Shown here: positions 23,972 to 35,042 of the stretch, one piece after another | How the letters are laid out: each line of letters begins with the position of its first letter | How positions within the stretch are numbered: the first letter of the stretch is position 1 | NCBI GenBank assembly: GCA_937911505.1 | Contig: CALEMF010000017.1 | Coordinates: 146,627 to 210,626, forward strand | DNA: 64,000 nt | From: an uncultured Cytophagales bacterium | GTDB lineage: Bacteria > Bacteroidota > Bacteroidia > Cytophagales > Thermonemataceae | Direction of reading: 5' to 3' | Notes under the pieces: generated by a model | The model's database searches: none | The model's input: the letters and a program-made list of their open reading frames with translations, nothing else | What the model was told of the DNA's origin: nothing | Translations under genes and position numbers: made by a program

Positions 23972-24330
23972 GGTTTAAAAAACTAAATTCTACATAATTA
24001 ATATTTTACGAAATTTTCATCAATTATGCTTTAATTTACCTTTCGTTCATTTTTTGACTGCGTCGAGCTCGCAGGCTCGGTTAGCTTCGCTGAACTCCAC
24101 TTCGTTCCGGTTCTTGATGAACCGAGCCTCTGGCGAGCTCGGCGTAGCCAAAAACGAACCAAAAACCGACCAACGGGAGCTCGGCGCAACCAAATCAAGA
24201 AACCGAGCTTGCGAGCTCAGCGCAGCTAAATCCAAAGCTTCCGCCCACAAACCAACCCGCCTCCCCGCTGGATTTTCAGGCCAACGCACTTATATCAATC
24301 TTAAAAACAAACGGTTAAGAAAACTTAAAC
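23972..24330. repeat. Dispersed repeat R3, copy B
   Basis: It is almost identical to 12885-13215 over AGCTTCGCTGAACTCCACTT through CCTCCCCGCTGGATTTTC, with a small extra segment near the left end (GACTGCGTCGAGCTCGCAGG). It lies between the AEC transporter and the pseudouridine synthase. The open frame of the latter runs back through it by chance. The right end reads GTTAAGAAAACTTAAAC. Confidence 0.7.
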
Positions 24331-24338
24331 ATATTCTT

Positions 24339-24938
24339 ATGCATAAACATCAATATTACGCTCTTTACAAGCCTTATGGAATTTTGTCACAGTTTAGCGA
24401 CGAGGGAGCACGGCAAGGGTTGAAAAACCTCTACGATTTTCCCAAAGAGGTATACCCAGTGGGTCGGCTCGATGCAGATAGTGAGGGTTTACTACTCTTG
24501 ACGAACGACAATCAATTAAAGCATCGTTTGCTCACGCCCAAGTTCAAACATCAAAAAACCTATATCGTACAAGTAGAAGGGGCCGTCACACCAACCGCCC
24601 TAGAGAGGCTCAGAACAGGTGTTGAAATCAAGGTAAAAAAGCAGTCGTATACTACACTGCCCGCAGTAGTAGCAATTCTCAACGAAGACCCCTCTTTTCT
24701 ACCTGCGCGTATACCGCCTATCCGCTTCCGTGCGAATATTCCTACAGGCTGGCTACAGATTACTATTACAGAAGGAAAAAACAGACAGATACGCAAGATG
24801 ACCGCCAAGGTAGGTTTTCCTACTTTACGTTTGGTAAGAACGCATATTGGAAATTTGTTTGTAGGCGAAAGGAAATCTGGAGAGGTTTGGACCTACGACC
24901 AAGCAACGATTTATCAAATGATAGGGGTAAAAAAATAA
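24339..24938 (+). CDS. RluE-type 23S rRNA pseudouridine synthase
   Basis: A 199-residue enzyme that isomerises uridine in 23S rRNA. The catalytic motif GRLDADSEGLLLLTND carries the essential aspartate, and KPYGILSQF plus GKNRQIRKMTAKVGFPTLRL are the other RsuA/RluE family blocks. No S4 domain is present, as is usual for RluE. The start at 24339 (MHKHQYYALYKPYG) is chosen because the open frame upstream lies entirely in repeat R3. A terminator follows at 24937. Confidence 0.9.
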   Translation: MHKHQYYALYKPYGILSQFSDEGARQGLKNLYDFPKEVYPVGRLDADSEGLLLLTNDNQLKHRLLTPKFKHQKTYIVQVEGAVTPTALERLRTGVEIKVKKQSYTTLPAVVAILNEDPSFLPARIPPIRFRANIPTGWLQITITEGKNRQIRKMTAKVGFPTLRLVRTHIGNLFVGERKSGEVWTYDQATIYQMIGVKK

Positions 24939-24970
24939 ACCTTAAAAGTCTCGAAAGACGCTTAAGGTTT
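24937..24970. terminator. Bidirectional hairpin terminator
   Basis: AAACCTTAA and TTAAGGTTT form the outer stem and GTCT/AGAC close a CGAA loop. It lies between the convergent pseudouridine synthase and DAHP synthase genes and ends in T-runs in both directions. Confidence 0.7.
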
Positions 24971-24992
24971 AATATGCATAAGAAAAATCTAT

Positions 24993-26090
24993 CTATGCTT
25001 TTTGGTCTTGTTTGCTCATCACCTCTGTTTGAGTACGGATAGACTCTACGTGAATAAGCTTGTATATCTCGGCGATCAAGTCTTGGCTAAGTCCCATTTT
25101 ATCGGCCCAATTAGGACGTGTACGGAATACCTCGTTCCAACGATCTATTTGGAAAATAGTAATGTTGTTCTCTTTCTTGTACTCACCGATCTTCTCTACC
25201 AATGCCATACGAGAAGCTAGTATTTCTATCAATTCTCTATCAACACCATCTATTTGCTTACGAAGCTCATCGAGCTGATTCATAAACTCAGCGTTGTCGC
25301 TAGAAGCTACTCTCAATTTCAAATTGGCTAAGATATTCCCGAGCATACTAGGTGTCACTTGTTGTTTGGCATCACTCCAAGCATTGTCAGGATCGATGTG
25401 CGTTTCTATCATCAAGCCATCGTAGTTAAGGTCTAAGGCCTTCTGAGAGACCATTGCGATCATATCGCGTTTTCCTGTAATATGGCTAGGATCGCAGATA
25501 AGCGGCATATTAGGGAACAGCCTTTTAAGCTCAATGGGAATTTGCCAAGTAGGTGCATTGCGGTATTTACTCTCTTGTAAAGAAGAAAAACCTCTATGAA
25601 TAGCGGCTAGCTTAGTTACACCTGCATTATAGATTCTTTCAATAGCGCCTAGCCAAAGTGCCAAATCAGGATTTACAGGGTTCTTTACCATTACGGGCAC
25701 ATCGACTCCTTTCAGGGCGTCAGCAAGTGCTTGTACATTAAAAGGGTTTACGGTAGTACGTGCACCAATCCATAGAATATCTACACCATACTTAAGCGCT
25801 AGTTCAACGTGCTCGGGAGTGGCTACTTCTATCGTGAAAGGTAATTTTACTTCTTTTTTAACAGCAGCAACCCAAGGGAGCGCCACTTTCCCATGTCCTT
25901 CAAAGTTGTTAGGGCGTGTGCGTGGTTTCCAGATGCCTGCTCTTAGTGCATCTACTTTCAATTCTTTGAGTTGTAGACAAGTCTGTAATAGTTGTTCTTC
26001 GCTTTCTGCACTACAAGGACCTGCGATGATGGCAGGTGTCTTGTGTGGAAGCCAAGCGTTCATTGGAAGAAGATCTAATTGTAAATCCAT
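24993..26090 (-). CDS. Bifunctional 3-deoxy-7-phosphoheptulonate synthase / chorismate mutase type II
   Basis: A 365-residue fusion. Residues 1-260 form a DAHP synthase barrel of the AroF/KdsA-like class (IIAGPCSAESEEQL, RAGIWKPRTRPNNFEG, LICDPSHITGKRD); it condenses phosphoenolpyruvate and erythrose 4-phosphate. Residues about 270-350 form an AroQ-type chorismate mutase helix bundle (LRKQIDGVDRELIEILASRM, IGEYKKENNI). This order is typical of Bacteroidota and commits aromatic biosynthesis toward prephenate; feedback by phenylalanine or tyrosine is plausible but not shown. It is a single gene with its own terminator. Confidence 0.92.
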   Translation of the reverse strand: MDLQLDLLPMNAWLPHKTPAIIAGPCSAESEEQLLQTCLQLKELKVDALRAGIWKPRTRPNNFEGHGKVALPWVAAVKKEVKLPFTIEVATPEHVELALKYGVDILWIGARTTVNPFNVQALADALKGVDVPVMVKNPVNPDLALWLGAIERIYNAGVTKLAAIHRGFSSLQESKYRNAPTWQIPIELKRLFPNMPLICDPSHITGKRDMIAMVSQKALDLNYDGLMIETHIDPDNAWSDAKQQVTPSMLGNILANLKLRVASSDNAEFMNQLDELRKQIDGVDRELIEILASRMALVEKIGEYKKENNITIFQIDRWNEVFRTRPNWADKMGLSQDLIAEIYKLIHVESIRTQTEVMSKQDQKA

Positions 26091-26232
26091 GGCTTTAACA
26101 ATTAATGAGTTGTGGGTATATATGAGTAATTAAAAGTAAACTTTTTTATAGAAAAAAACAGCTTGTTCGTTGATTTTCTCAGCGAAGGTAATGTGGATTA
26201 AATATTATCAAGAAAGATTTGTATTTTTCAAA

Positions 26233-26814
26233 TTAAGACGTCGTTACTTTTTTCTTTGGTTTTTTGGTGCTACCTCCGCTATTGTGCGTAATAAGCCCCT
26301 TAGTATAGTGAAGCATTTGTAAGATGAGATCAACGGTATCAGCACTATCTAGCGTGTTGATCATCAGCTCAAAAGAACCTACACTTTCAGGGTGATATTT
26401 CCCTACACGACACTTCGCTTGACTGCGATGTAATATGTATTCAAAATAGCCTAAATGCTGTGGATTAATACAATATAGATAGTCAAATCTTTTCTCCATG
26501 AACTCATTGGCTTGTAAGCATTGCACTCTTCCGTGACTATCTATATCTTGTTTCGTAAAGAAATCAAACCTGAAGTCGAAGGGGTTTGTGTGTTTTTCTT
26601 CAAAATAAGCCAATACATGAATCTTCTTACCATCTTTCTGGAGAAGTTTGACAAAGTAATTGATAGCTTTGTGGTTTTCTTCGTGGCTACTGCTAAAGAG
26701 AATGCCGATATTGTGAGCATCTTTGTAGTTAACGGTTTGTCTTTCGATATCGACTGTTTCTTCTTCCTGCTCTTTAGTACCTGCAATTTTTTTCAAAAGT
26801 GATTTCAATCCCAT
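26233..26814 (-). CDS. DUF6913-like conserved Bacteroidota protein
   Basis: About 193 residues, beginning MGLKSLLKKIAG after a two-codon alternative start. NIGILFSSSHEENHKAINYF, DGKKIHVLAYF and CRVGKYHPE match a small Bacteroidota-restricted family I recall as DUF6913. The function is unknown; it is cytoplasmic with a basic, disordered C-terminus (GGSTKKPKKKVT). It stands between DAHP synthase and ligA on the same strand. Confidence 0.6.
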   Translation of the reverse strand: MGLKSLLKKIAGTKEQEEETVDIERQTVNYKDAHNIGILFSSSHEENHKAINYFVKLLQKDGKKIHVLAYFEEKHTNPFDFRFDFFTKQDIDSHGRVQCLQANEFMEKRFDYLYCINPQHLGYFEYILHRSQAKCRVGKYHPESVGSFELMINTLDSADTVDLILQMLHYTKGLITHNSGGSTKKPKKKVTTS

Positions 26815-26927
26815 AACCAAGCTGCTAGTAAACTTTACACAAAGTTACGATTTATTTTTTATAAAAGTTGCCCTTACTTTAGGAACTTATAGAAAACCAA
26901 CTGATTATAAGGCTATAAAGTTGGCTT

Positions 26928-29033
<2,106 letters not shown>

Positions 29034-29069
29034 TCAATTAGCATCGTCATATGACCTAGGAAACAAACA

Positions 29070-29675
29070 TTAGATATGATCTTTCTTGTCTTTCACGAAG
29101 TCATATAGGAGCTCTCTAGCGCGGTGTAGCTGTGCTTTTACAGTACCTAATGGTAAGTCTAGTTCGTCGGCAATCTCTTGGTAGGCTAACTCTTCAAAGT
29201 AGCGCATAGTCACCAGTTTACGATATTTAGGAGGTAATTTTGCTACAAACTCTTTCATCAGCTCGGCCTTTTGTGCTTTAATGGCCTCTTCTTGCGGGTT
29301 GAGCTGGTAATCTTGTACATCGAGACTTATGTCTTCTCCGCTTTCATCGGTATAAAAGCTATCCAAACTGTAAGTTTGCAGCTTTTTCTTACGGATGAAA
29401 TCTATACAGTTATTTGTAGCAATTCTGAAGAGCCAAGTACTGAAGGTATAGTCTTTTTTAAATTTTTTAAGATTTTTGAAAGCCTTTGCAAAAGCTTCCA
29501 TAGTAAGGTCTTCTGCATCATCTACGTTCCGTACCATTTTCAAAATAGTATGGTAGAGCGAACGATTATAACGCTGCATTAACTCTGCATAAGCACTTTG
29601 GTTACCCTTTAGTGCTTCTTCAATGAGTTTGAAATCGTATAAAGCCTTTTCCGAAAAATCTTTGTCTAGCTCCAT
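29070..29675 (-). CDS. ECF-type RNA polymerase sigma factor
   Basis: A 201-residue sigma-70 family factor. Region 2 is seen at RYNRSLYHTILKMVRNVDDA then LTMEAFAKAFKNL, with the -10 recognition helix YTFSTWLFRIATNNCIDFIR. Region 4 is LPPKYRKLVTMRYFEELAYQ and LPLGTVKAQLHRARELLYDF. No anti-sigma gene is adjacent. Its start overlaps the last 10 bases of the glycosyltransferase gene, so the two are translationally coupled, with the transferase upstream. Confidence 0.92.
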   Translation of the reverse strand: MELDKDFSEKALYDFKLIEEALKGNQSAYAELMQRYNRSLYHTILKMVRNVDDAEDLTMEAFAKAFKNLKKFKKDYTFSTWLFRIATNNCIDFIRKKKLQTYSLDSFYTDESGEDISLDVQDYQLNPQEEAIKAQKAELMKEFVAKLPPKYRKLVTMRYFEELAYQEIADELDLPLGTVKAQLHRARELLYDFVKDKKDHI

Positions 29676-30784
29676 TTTGCTGTTTTAGTGAACAACGCCC
29701 TTACACCTATTAGTAATATATAAAAACAATATAGACAATCAAATAAGAAAAGTTCGTACCATTTATTGGGCATGTGCATTTTCAGCGCAATTCTACTCAA
29801 AATAATGTTTTTTAAGAGAAATCTACCACTAAAAGCACCTACGATCAACCACATCCAAGGAGAGACTACCCAAGTTAAACTTACAAGACTCGCTACGCCT
29901 GTTAGCCAAAAGCCAATGTGGGTGAGGTTATATAAGCCTAAAATAAGCTTATGCTTCCACTTGTAGTACTTGCCTACACTTAAATGTCGTATTTTCTGTG
30001 TTTGCCACTCTGACCAAGTTGTTTTGGGAATACTCATCATCTGTCCTTCAGCTTTAATACAAATGGCTGTGTTACCTTTGCGCGCTACTTGATTCACAAA
30101 CAGGTCGTCATCGCCTCCTACAATTTCCTGATGGCTTGCAAAGCCTTTTTCTTTCAGGAAAAGTGATTTTTTATAAGCTAGGTTACGCCCCACACCCATA
30201 TAGGGGAGTCCTACTAACTTAAAAGATAAATACTGAAGGGCTGTATAAAAAGTTTCATTACGAATGATATAGTTGAGAAAGGAAGGCTTTCGCTCGTAAG
30301 GAGAAACACCCAATACGATATTGGTAGTTGGTTTGAAAGCCTGCATCATGTTTTGAATCCAATGTGGTGAGCGAGGCAAGCAGTCTGCATCTGTAAAAAG
30401 CAGGTGCTCATGTTGTGCTGCTCGTACCCCCAAGGTAAGCGCATACTTTTTATGGCTGATATGTTGAGGGGTTTGCTCTACTCTTACTAATTTGATACGC
30501 CCCAGTTCGTGTTGCTGCTTATAGAAAAAAGTATGCTCATTGAAGTCAGAGCGGTCATCAACCACGATAATCTCAAAATCTTCATACTGTTGTTCATAAA
30601 GCGCTTCTAGCAAGCGCTTCATGTACGCAGGCTCGTTATGTACAGCAACAATTACTGATACAGGTGGCAAGGAAGTACCCTCAGAGCGACTTCTATAGAA
30701 TAAAAGCTGACTATCTACCAACAACACAAATAGAAGTTGTAGGAGGGTTATTGATAAGAAAATGTAGAACAGTGTTAACTCCAA
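29666..30784 (-). CDS. Family 2 glycosyltransferase, membrane-associated
   Basis: A 372-residue protein with an N-terminal transmembrane helix (1-24) and at least two C-terminal helices. The GT-A fold is marked by PVSVIVAVHNEPAYMKRLLE, IIVVDDRSDF, FTDADCLPRSPHW (the DxD metal site) and IVGGDDDLFVNQ. The KIRHLSVGKYYKW segment corresponds to the QxxRW region of processive synthases in modified form. It probably adds sugars to a membrane-linked acceptor. It precedes and overlaps the sigma factor gene. Confidence 0.88.
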   Translation of the reverse strand: MELTLFYIFLSITLLQLLFVLLVDSQLLFYRSRSEGTSLPPVSVIVAVHNEPAYMKRLLEALYEQQYEDFEIIVVDDRSDFNEHTFFYKQQHELGRIKLVRVEQTPQHISHKKYALTLGVRAAQHEHLLFTDADCLPRSPHWIQNMMQAFKPTTNIVLGVSPYERKPSFLNYIIRNETFYTALQYLSFKLVGLPYMGVGRNLAYKKSLFLKEKGFASHQEIVGGDDDLFVNQVARKGNTAICIKAEGQMMSIPKTTWSEWQTQKIRHLSVGKYYKWKHKLILGLYNLTHIGFWLTGVASLVSLTWVVSPWMWLIVGAFSGRFLLKNIILSRIALKMHMPNKWYELFLFDCLYCFYILLIGVRALFTKTAKWS

Positions 30785-30934
30785 AAGATCGACAAAATAT
30801 CCATGTATTGCAGCGCGTAAGATATATAAAGATCAATCCAAAGGCAAGTGAAGAAGTAGATTGTATTGAAGTTATTCTTTCGGCATAAAGGAAATTCAAA
30901 TACTTACTTATATTTGCATGCCTAAAGCGTATCT

Positions 30935-32065
30935 ATGAAATTTGATCTTCTCTGTACAGATACTGAAACGCAAGCACGCGCTGGTACAATCGTTACAGAC
31001 CATGGTAAGATAGACACCCCTATCTTTATGCCTGTAGGTACAGCGGGTACTGTAAAAGGTATACATCAACGAGAGCTGGAAGAAGATGTACAAGCGGCCA
31101 TCATCTTGGGTAATACTTATCACTTACTGTTGCGGCCAGGGCTAGAGATAATAGAAGGTGCAGGTGGATTACATCAGTTCAATGGCTGGCGCAAACCAAT
31201 TTTAACAGATAGTGGTGGTTATCAGGTATACTCACTTGCTGAGAAAAGAAAAATTACTGAAGAAGGGGTACGTTTTCAGTCACACATTGATGGCGCCTAT
31301 CATTTTTTCTCACCAGAGTACGTCATGGATATCCAAAAAAGTATTGGTGCAGACATCATCATGGCCTTTGATGAATGTACGCCTTATCCTTGTGATTACA
31401 CTTACGCCAAAGCGTCTATGCACTTGACGCATCGCTGGCTAAAACGCTGTTGTGAGCGCTTTGATGCCACAGAGAGCCGTTATGATTACCAACAAACACT
31501 TTTTCCTATTGTACAAGGCAGCACCTACAAAGACTTGAGAAAGGCCTCTGCAGAACAAATTGCAGCACAAGACAGAGAAGGAAACGCTATCGGTGGGCTT
31601 TCAGTAGGAGAACCCGCAGAAATGATGTACGAAATGACAGCACTGGTCTGTGATATTCTTCCTAAAGACAAGCCACGCTATTTAATGGGTGTGGGTACAC
31701 CTGCGAACATATTAGAAAATATTGACTTAGGCGTGGATATGTTTGATTGCGTAATGCCTACACGGAACGCCCGTAACGGGATGCTATTTACGACTCAAGG
31801 CATTATTAATATTCGTAATGAAAGATGGAAGAATGACTTCTCAGCGATTGACGAAACACTGGGAGGGTATGTAAGCACTGCCTACTCCAGAGCTTATTTG
31901 CGTCATCTTATCGTTAATAAAGAGATGCTAGGAGCTATGATTGCTAGCATCCATAACCTTACTTTTTATTTGTGGCTAGTAAGGCAGGCCAGACAACAAA
32001 TCATTGAGGGCAGTTTTAAAAAATGGAAAACCCGAATGGTAGCGCAAGTAATGCAGCGCTTATAA
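30935..32065 (+). CDS. tgt: tRNA-guanine(34) transglycosylase
   Basis: A 376-residue enzyme that exchanges guanine 34 for preQ1 in tRNA. TIM-barrel blocks are intact: GNTYHLLLRPG, LTDSGGYQVYSL (catalytic aspartate), GGLSVGEPAEMMYEM, YLMGVGTPANILENI and FDCVMPTRNARNGMLFT. The usual zinc site (CxCxxC before YSRAYL) is absent: the sequence there is ETLGGYVSTAYSRAYLRHL. My recollection is that other Bacteroidota enzymes share this loss. Queuosine synthesis is completed by QueG, encoded at 59031. Confidence 0.93.
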   Translation: MKFDLLCTDTETQARAGTIVTDHGKIDTPIFMPVGTAGTVKGIHQRELEEDVQAAIILGNTYHLLLRPGLEIIEGAGGLHQFNGWRKPILTDSGGYQVYSLAEKRKITEEGVRFQSHIDGAYHFFSPEYVMDIQKSIGADIIMAFDECTPYPCDYTYAKASMHLTHRWLKRCCERFDATESRYDYQQTLFPIVQGSTYKDLRKASAEQIAAQDREGNAIGGLSVGEPAEMMYEMTALVCDILPKDKPRYLMGVGTPANILENIDLGVDMFDCVMPTRNARNGMLFTTQGIINIRNERWKNDFSAIDETLGGYVSTAYSRAYLRHLIVNKEMLGAMIASIHNLTFYLWLVRQARQQIIEGSFKKWKTRMVAQVMQRL

Positions 32066-32087
32066 TAAGCTTTTAATATAGTATGTT

Positions 32088-33383
32088 ATGAACATCTACC
32101 AACAACTGAAAGAGAAAGAAGCCACTTTAGCAGTCATCGGTTTGGGATATGTAGGACTGCCTATCGCACTTGCTTTCGCTAGAAAGGTTAAAGTAATTGG
32201 CTTTGATGTCAACGAGCAACGCCTAGCGCTTATGCAGCAAGGCATAGACCCAAGTGGCGAACTCAGCAAACAAGACTTTGAAGGCTGCGATATTACCTTT
32301 ACGGCACAACTAGAAATATTGAAAACAGCTAACTTTTTTGTAGTCGCCGTGCCTACGCCTATAGATGAACACAATACACCACAACTTACCTCACTCTTGA
32401 AAGCCACTGAAACGGTAGGAAAGGTATTGAAGAAAGGAGACTATGTTGTATTTGAATCTACTGTGTATCCTGGCTGTACAGAAGAAGACTGTCTCCCTCT
32501 TCTAGAAAGTACCTCAGGATTAGTTGGTGGAGAAGACTTTAAGATAGGGTATTCTCCAGAGCGTATCAATCCGGGCGATAAGCAACATACGCTAGCTACG
32601 ATTGTAAAAGTAGTCGCTGGCTGTGATGAAGAAGCCTTGGTACAAATTGCACAAGTCTACGAAATGGTGGTAGAAGCAGGGGTACACAAGGCTTCTTCCA
32701 TCAAAGTAGCTGAGGCAGCCAAGGTGATAGAGAATACGCAGCGAGATGTAAACATAGCCTTGATGAATGAGCTTTCTATTATCTTCGATAAAATGGATAT
32801 TAATACCTACGAGGTGCTAGAAGCCGCAGGAACCAAATGGAATTTTCTGAAGTTTGTGCCAGGCTTGGTAGGTGGGCATTGTATAGGTGTCGACCCCTAT
32901 TACCTTACCTACAAATCGCAAGAGCTAGGGTATATCCCTAAAGTGATTTTAAGTGGGCGGGCCATTAATGACGGTATGGGGGCGCATATTGCCAAGCGGC
33001 TAGTACAAATGATGCTGAAACAGGGGAGAAACATTGCCCAGACGAGCGCGCTGGTAATGGGGGTAACCTTCAAAGAAAATGTAGAAGACATCCGTAACTC
33101 AAAAGTAGTAGATCTCATCAATGAACTACGCTCTTTCAGTATAGCCGTAGACTGTGTAGATCCTAATGCTAACAAAGAAGAGTTCGAAGCAATTTATGGG
33201 TTGACATTACAAGCACAACCCAAGGGGCATTATGATGTAATCATTTTGGCAGTCAATCATCACGAATACTTACAAATGAACGAGCAAGATATCAGCCAAT
33301 GGGCAAAAGAAGACACGCTGTTTGTAGATATTAAGGGAAGTTTTCGGGATAAGATAAAAGGAATAGACTACTGGAGCTTATAG
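32088..33383 (+). CDS. UDP-N-acetyl-hexosamine dehydrogenase (WbpO/TviB-like)
   Basis: A 431-residue nucleotide-sugar dehydrogenase of the UDP-glucose dehydrogenase superfamily. The NAD site is VIGLGYVGLPIALAFA, the catalytic cysteine lies in VPGLVGGHCIGVDPYYL, and ESTVYPGCTEE and YSPERINPGD are family blocks. The pattern fits enzymes that oxidise UDP-GlcNAc or UDP-GalNAc to uronic acids for capsule and O-antigen. A 4-epimerase gene of the matching WbpP/TviC type lies at 37843. It follows tgt by 22 bp and ends at a terminator. Confidence 0.88.
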   Translation: MNIYQQLKEKEATLAVIGLGYVGLPIALAFARKVKVIGFDVNEQRLALMQQGIDPSGELSKQDFEGCDITFTAQLEILKTANFFVVAVPTPIDEHNTPQLTSLLKATETVGKVLKKGDYVVFESTVYPGCTEEDCLPLLESTSGLVGGEDFKIGYSPERINPGDKQHTLATIVKVVAGCDEEALVQIAQVYEMVVEAGVHKASSIKVAEAAKVIENTQRDVNIALMNELSIIFDKMDINTYEVLEAAGTKWNFLKFVPGLVGGHCIGVDPYYLTYKSQELGYIPKVILSGRAINDGMGAHIAKRLVQMMLKQGRNIAQTSALVMGVTFKENVEDIRNSKVVDLINELRSFSIAVDCVDPNANKEEFEAIYGLTLQAQPKGHYDVIILAVNHHEYLQMNEQDISQWAKEDTLFVDIKGSFRDKIKGIDYWSL

Positions 33384-33390
33384 GAAAATA

Positions 33391-33423
33391 AAAAGAGTTT
33401 TCTATTAGATAGAAAACTCTTTT
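33391..33423. terminator. Perfect hairpin terminator between convergent genes
   Basis: A 15-bp perfect stem (AAAAGAGTTTTCTAT with ATAGAAAACTCTTTT) closes a three-base TAG loop. A- and T-runs at either end make it usable from both sides. Confidence 0.8.
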
Positions 33424-33442
33424 CAATGTGAAAATATAATGT

Positions 33443-33904
33443 TTACAGTAATTCTAATAGAAGAAGTACTAATCCAACCACCAAAATAAGTACACCCAGT
33501 GCACTTGGGTCAACGAGTATCGCTAGAATCAATCCAATGATAATTAGGATCAGTCCAATTTTCATGTAATCGGTTCGTTTTGTGTCTTTTCTTTCTTTTA
33601 CCTCTTGTGCTGCTTCTTTTACTTTATTCACTTCCTTTACTTCTTTCTTCAAGGACACAGGAGTAGGCTGCTCTTCTGTTGCGCGTGCCATGATAGGTGC
33701 TTTTTCTTGGGTCAATCGTGGCTTTACTTCTACAGGCGTAGCAACAGTAGCGGGTGCTTCCATCATTTCGTCCTCAGACGTAATTTCTGACTCTACATAG
33801 ATTTGTGCTGCTCCTTCTGAAGAAAGCTCTTGTGCTTGTGCAAAGCCTGCTAGCAAAGAAAAAATAAAAATCCCTAAAAAAGTTGAGTTGAATAGTGTAT
33901 TCAT
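33443..33904 (-). CDS. Exported protein with a C-terminal membrane hairpin, 153 aa
   Basis: An N-terminal signal peptide (about 1-24, ending FAQAQ) is followed by a long Glu/Val/Lys-rich disordered region (40-105). Two closely spaced hydrophobic helices come last, YMKIGLILIIIGLILAIL and ALGVLILVVGLVLLLLEL. No family was recognised. A tail of this kind resembles small Bacteroidota envelope-stress or phage-shock-like membrane proteins, but this is only suggestive. It converges on the dehydrogenase gene. Confidence 0.6.
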   Translation of the reverse strand: MNTLFNSTFLGIFIFSLLAGFAQAQELSSEGAAQIYVESEITSEDEMMEAPATVATPVEVKPRLTQEKAPIMARATEEQPTPVSLKKEVKEVNKVKEAAQEVKERKDTKRTDYMKIGLILIIIGLILAILVDPSALGVLILVVGLVLLLLELL

Positions 33905-34006
33905 TGAATGTGTAATTTTGGTGAATTTTATTTGTGAAGTTAAATATAAAAAAAGAATCGAAAAAGTTTTTTACTTTTACGCAAACTTAGCTATAAAGTT
34001 GATTTT

Positions 34007-35029
34007 ATGAAGATTTTGGTAACTGGTGGTGCAGGATTTATCGGGTCGCATACGGTAGTGGCTTTACAACAAAATGGTTTTGAAACAGTCATCGTAGACA
34101 ATCTATCTAATGCGCAAGACACCGTTATACAAGCGCTTGAAAAAATCGTAAAGAAAAAACTTACTTTTCATCAAGGAGATTGTAACGATGCCGCTTTTTT
34201 GAGTGAAGTATTTAAGCAACATACTATAGAAGGGGTGATTCACTTTGCTGCATATAAGGCCGTAGGCGAGTCTGTGAAGTCACCTTTGAAGTACTACCAA
34301 AACAACTTGAATTCCCTGATGACTTTATTGCAACAAATGGAGGCATCTCAGACAAGAAATCTCGTTTTTTCTTCTTCTTGCACGGTGTATGGTCAGCCTG
34401 ACCAACTTCCTGTAACTGAAGACTCTCCCATTAAATTGGCCACCTCTCCCTACGGAAATACAAAGCAGGTATGTGAGGAGATCATCAGCGACTGTATAGC
34501 TGCTCATATGCCTATTAAGGCACTAGTGCTTAGGTATTTTAATCCCATTGGGGCGCACGCTAGCGCGTTGATAGGCGAGCTACCAATAGGTGTGCCTAAC
34601 AACCTAATACCCTATGTGACACAAACGGCAGCGGGTATCAGAAAGGAACTGAGCATCTTTGGAGACGATTACGAAACGCCCGATGGCACCTGTATCAGAG
34701 ATTATATCCACGTAATGGATTTAGCACAAGCTCATGTAAAAGCGCTACAGTTCTTGCAAGCCCGATCCGTAGCAAGCTTTTACGATACCGTCAACATTGG
34801 TACTGGCGAAGGAAAATCGGTAATGGAAGTAGTGAAGGCTTTCATAAAAACTACCCAAGTAGCCTTACATTATACAATAGCCGAGCGACGAGCAGGTGAC
34901 ATAGAGCAGATCTATGCCAATGCCGACAAGGCCAAACGTTTGTTAGGTTGGGAAGCAAAGCATAGCCTAGAAGAAGCACTGGGAGATGCTTGGCGCTGGC
35001 AACAGCAACTAGAGAAGAAAAAAAGTTAA
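34007..35029 (+). CDS. galE: UDP-glucose 4-epimerase
   Basis: A 340-residue extended SDR. ILVTGGAGFIGSHTVVAL binds NAD, the catalytic serine lies in FSSSCTVYGQP and the Tyr-Lys pair in SPYGNTKQVCEEI. YFNPIGAH and CIRDYIHVMDLAQAHVKAL are GalE hallmarks. It interconverts UDP-glucose and UDP-galactose and starts the nucleotide-sugar operon. The rfbB gene follows after 13 bases. Confidence 0.92.
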   Translation: MKILVTGGAGFIGSHTVVALQQNGFETVIVDNLSNAQDTVIQALEKIVKKKLTFHQGDCNDAAFLSEVFKQHTIEGVIHFAAYKAVGESVKSPLKYYQNNLNSLMTLLQQMEASQTRNLVFSSSCTVYGQPDQLPVTEDSPIKLATSPYGNTKQVCEEIISDCIAAHMPIKALVLRYFNPIGAHASALIGELPIGVPNNLIPYVTQTAAGIRKELSIFGDDYETPDGTCIRDYIHVMDLAQAHVKALQFLQARSVASFYDTVNIGTGEGKSVMEVVKAFIKTTQVALHYTIAERRAGDIEQIYANADKAKRLLGWEAKHSLEEALGDAWRWQQQLEKKKS

Positions 35030-35042
35030 AAATATCCTCGCA

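Noticed and set aside
24054..24338. A 95-codon in-frame extension of the pseudouridine synthase
   Set aside because: It is the R3 repeat read through by chance. The family start (MHKHQYYALYKPYG) is at 24339.
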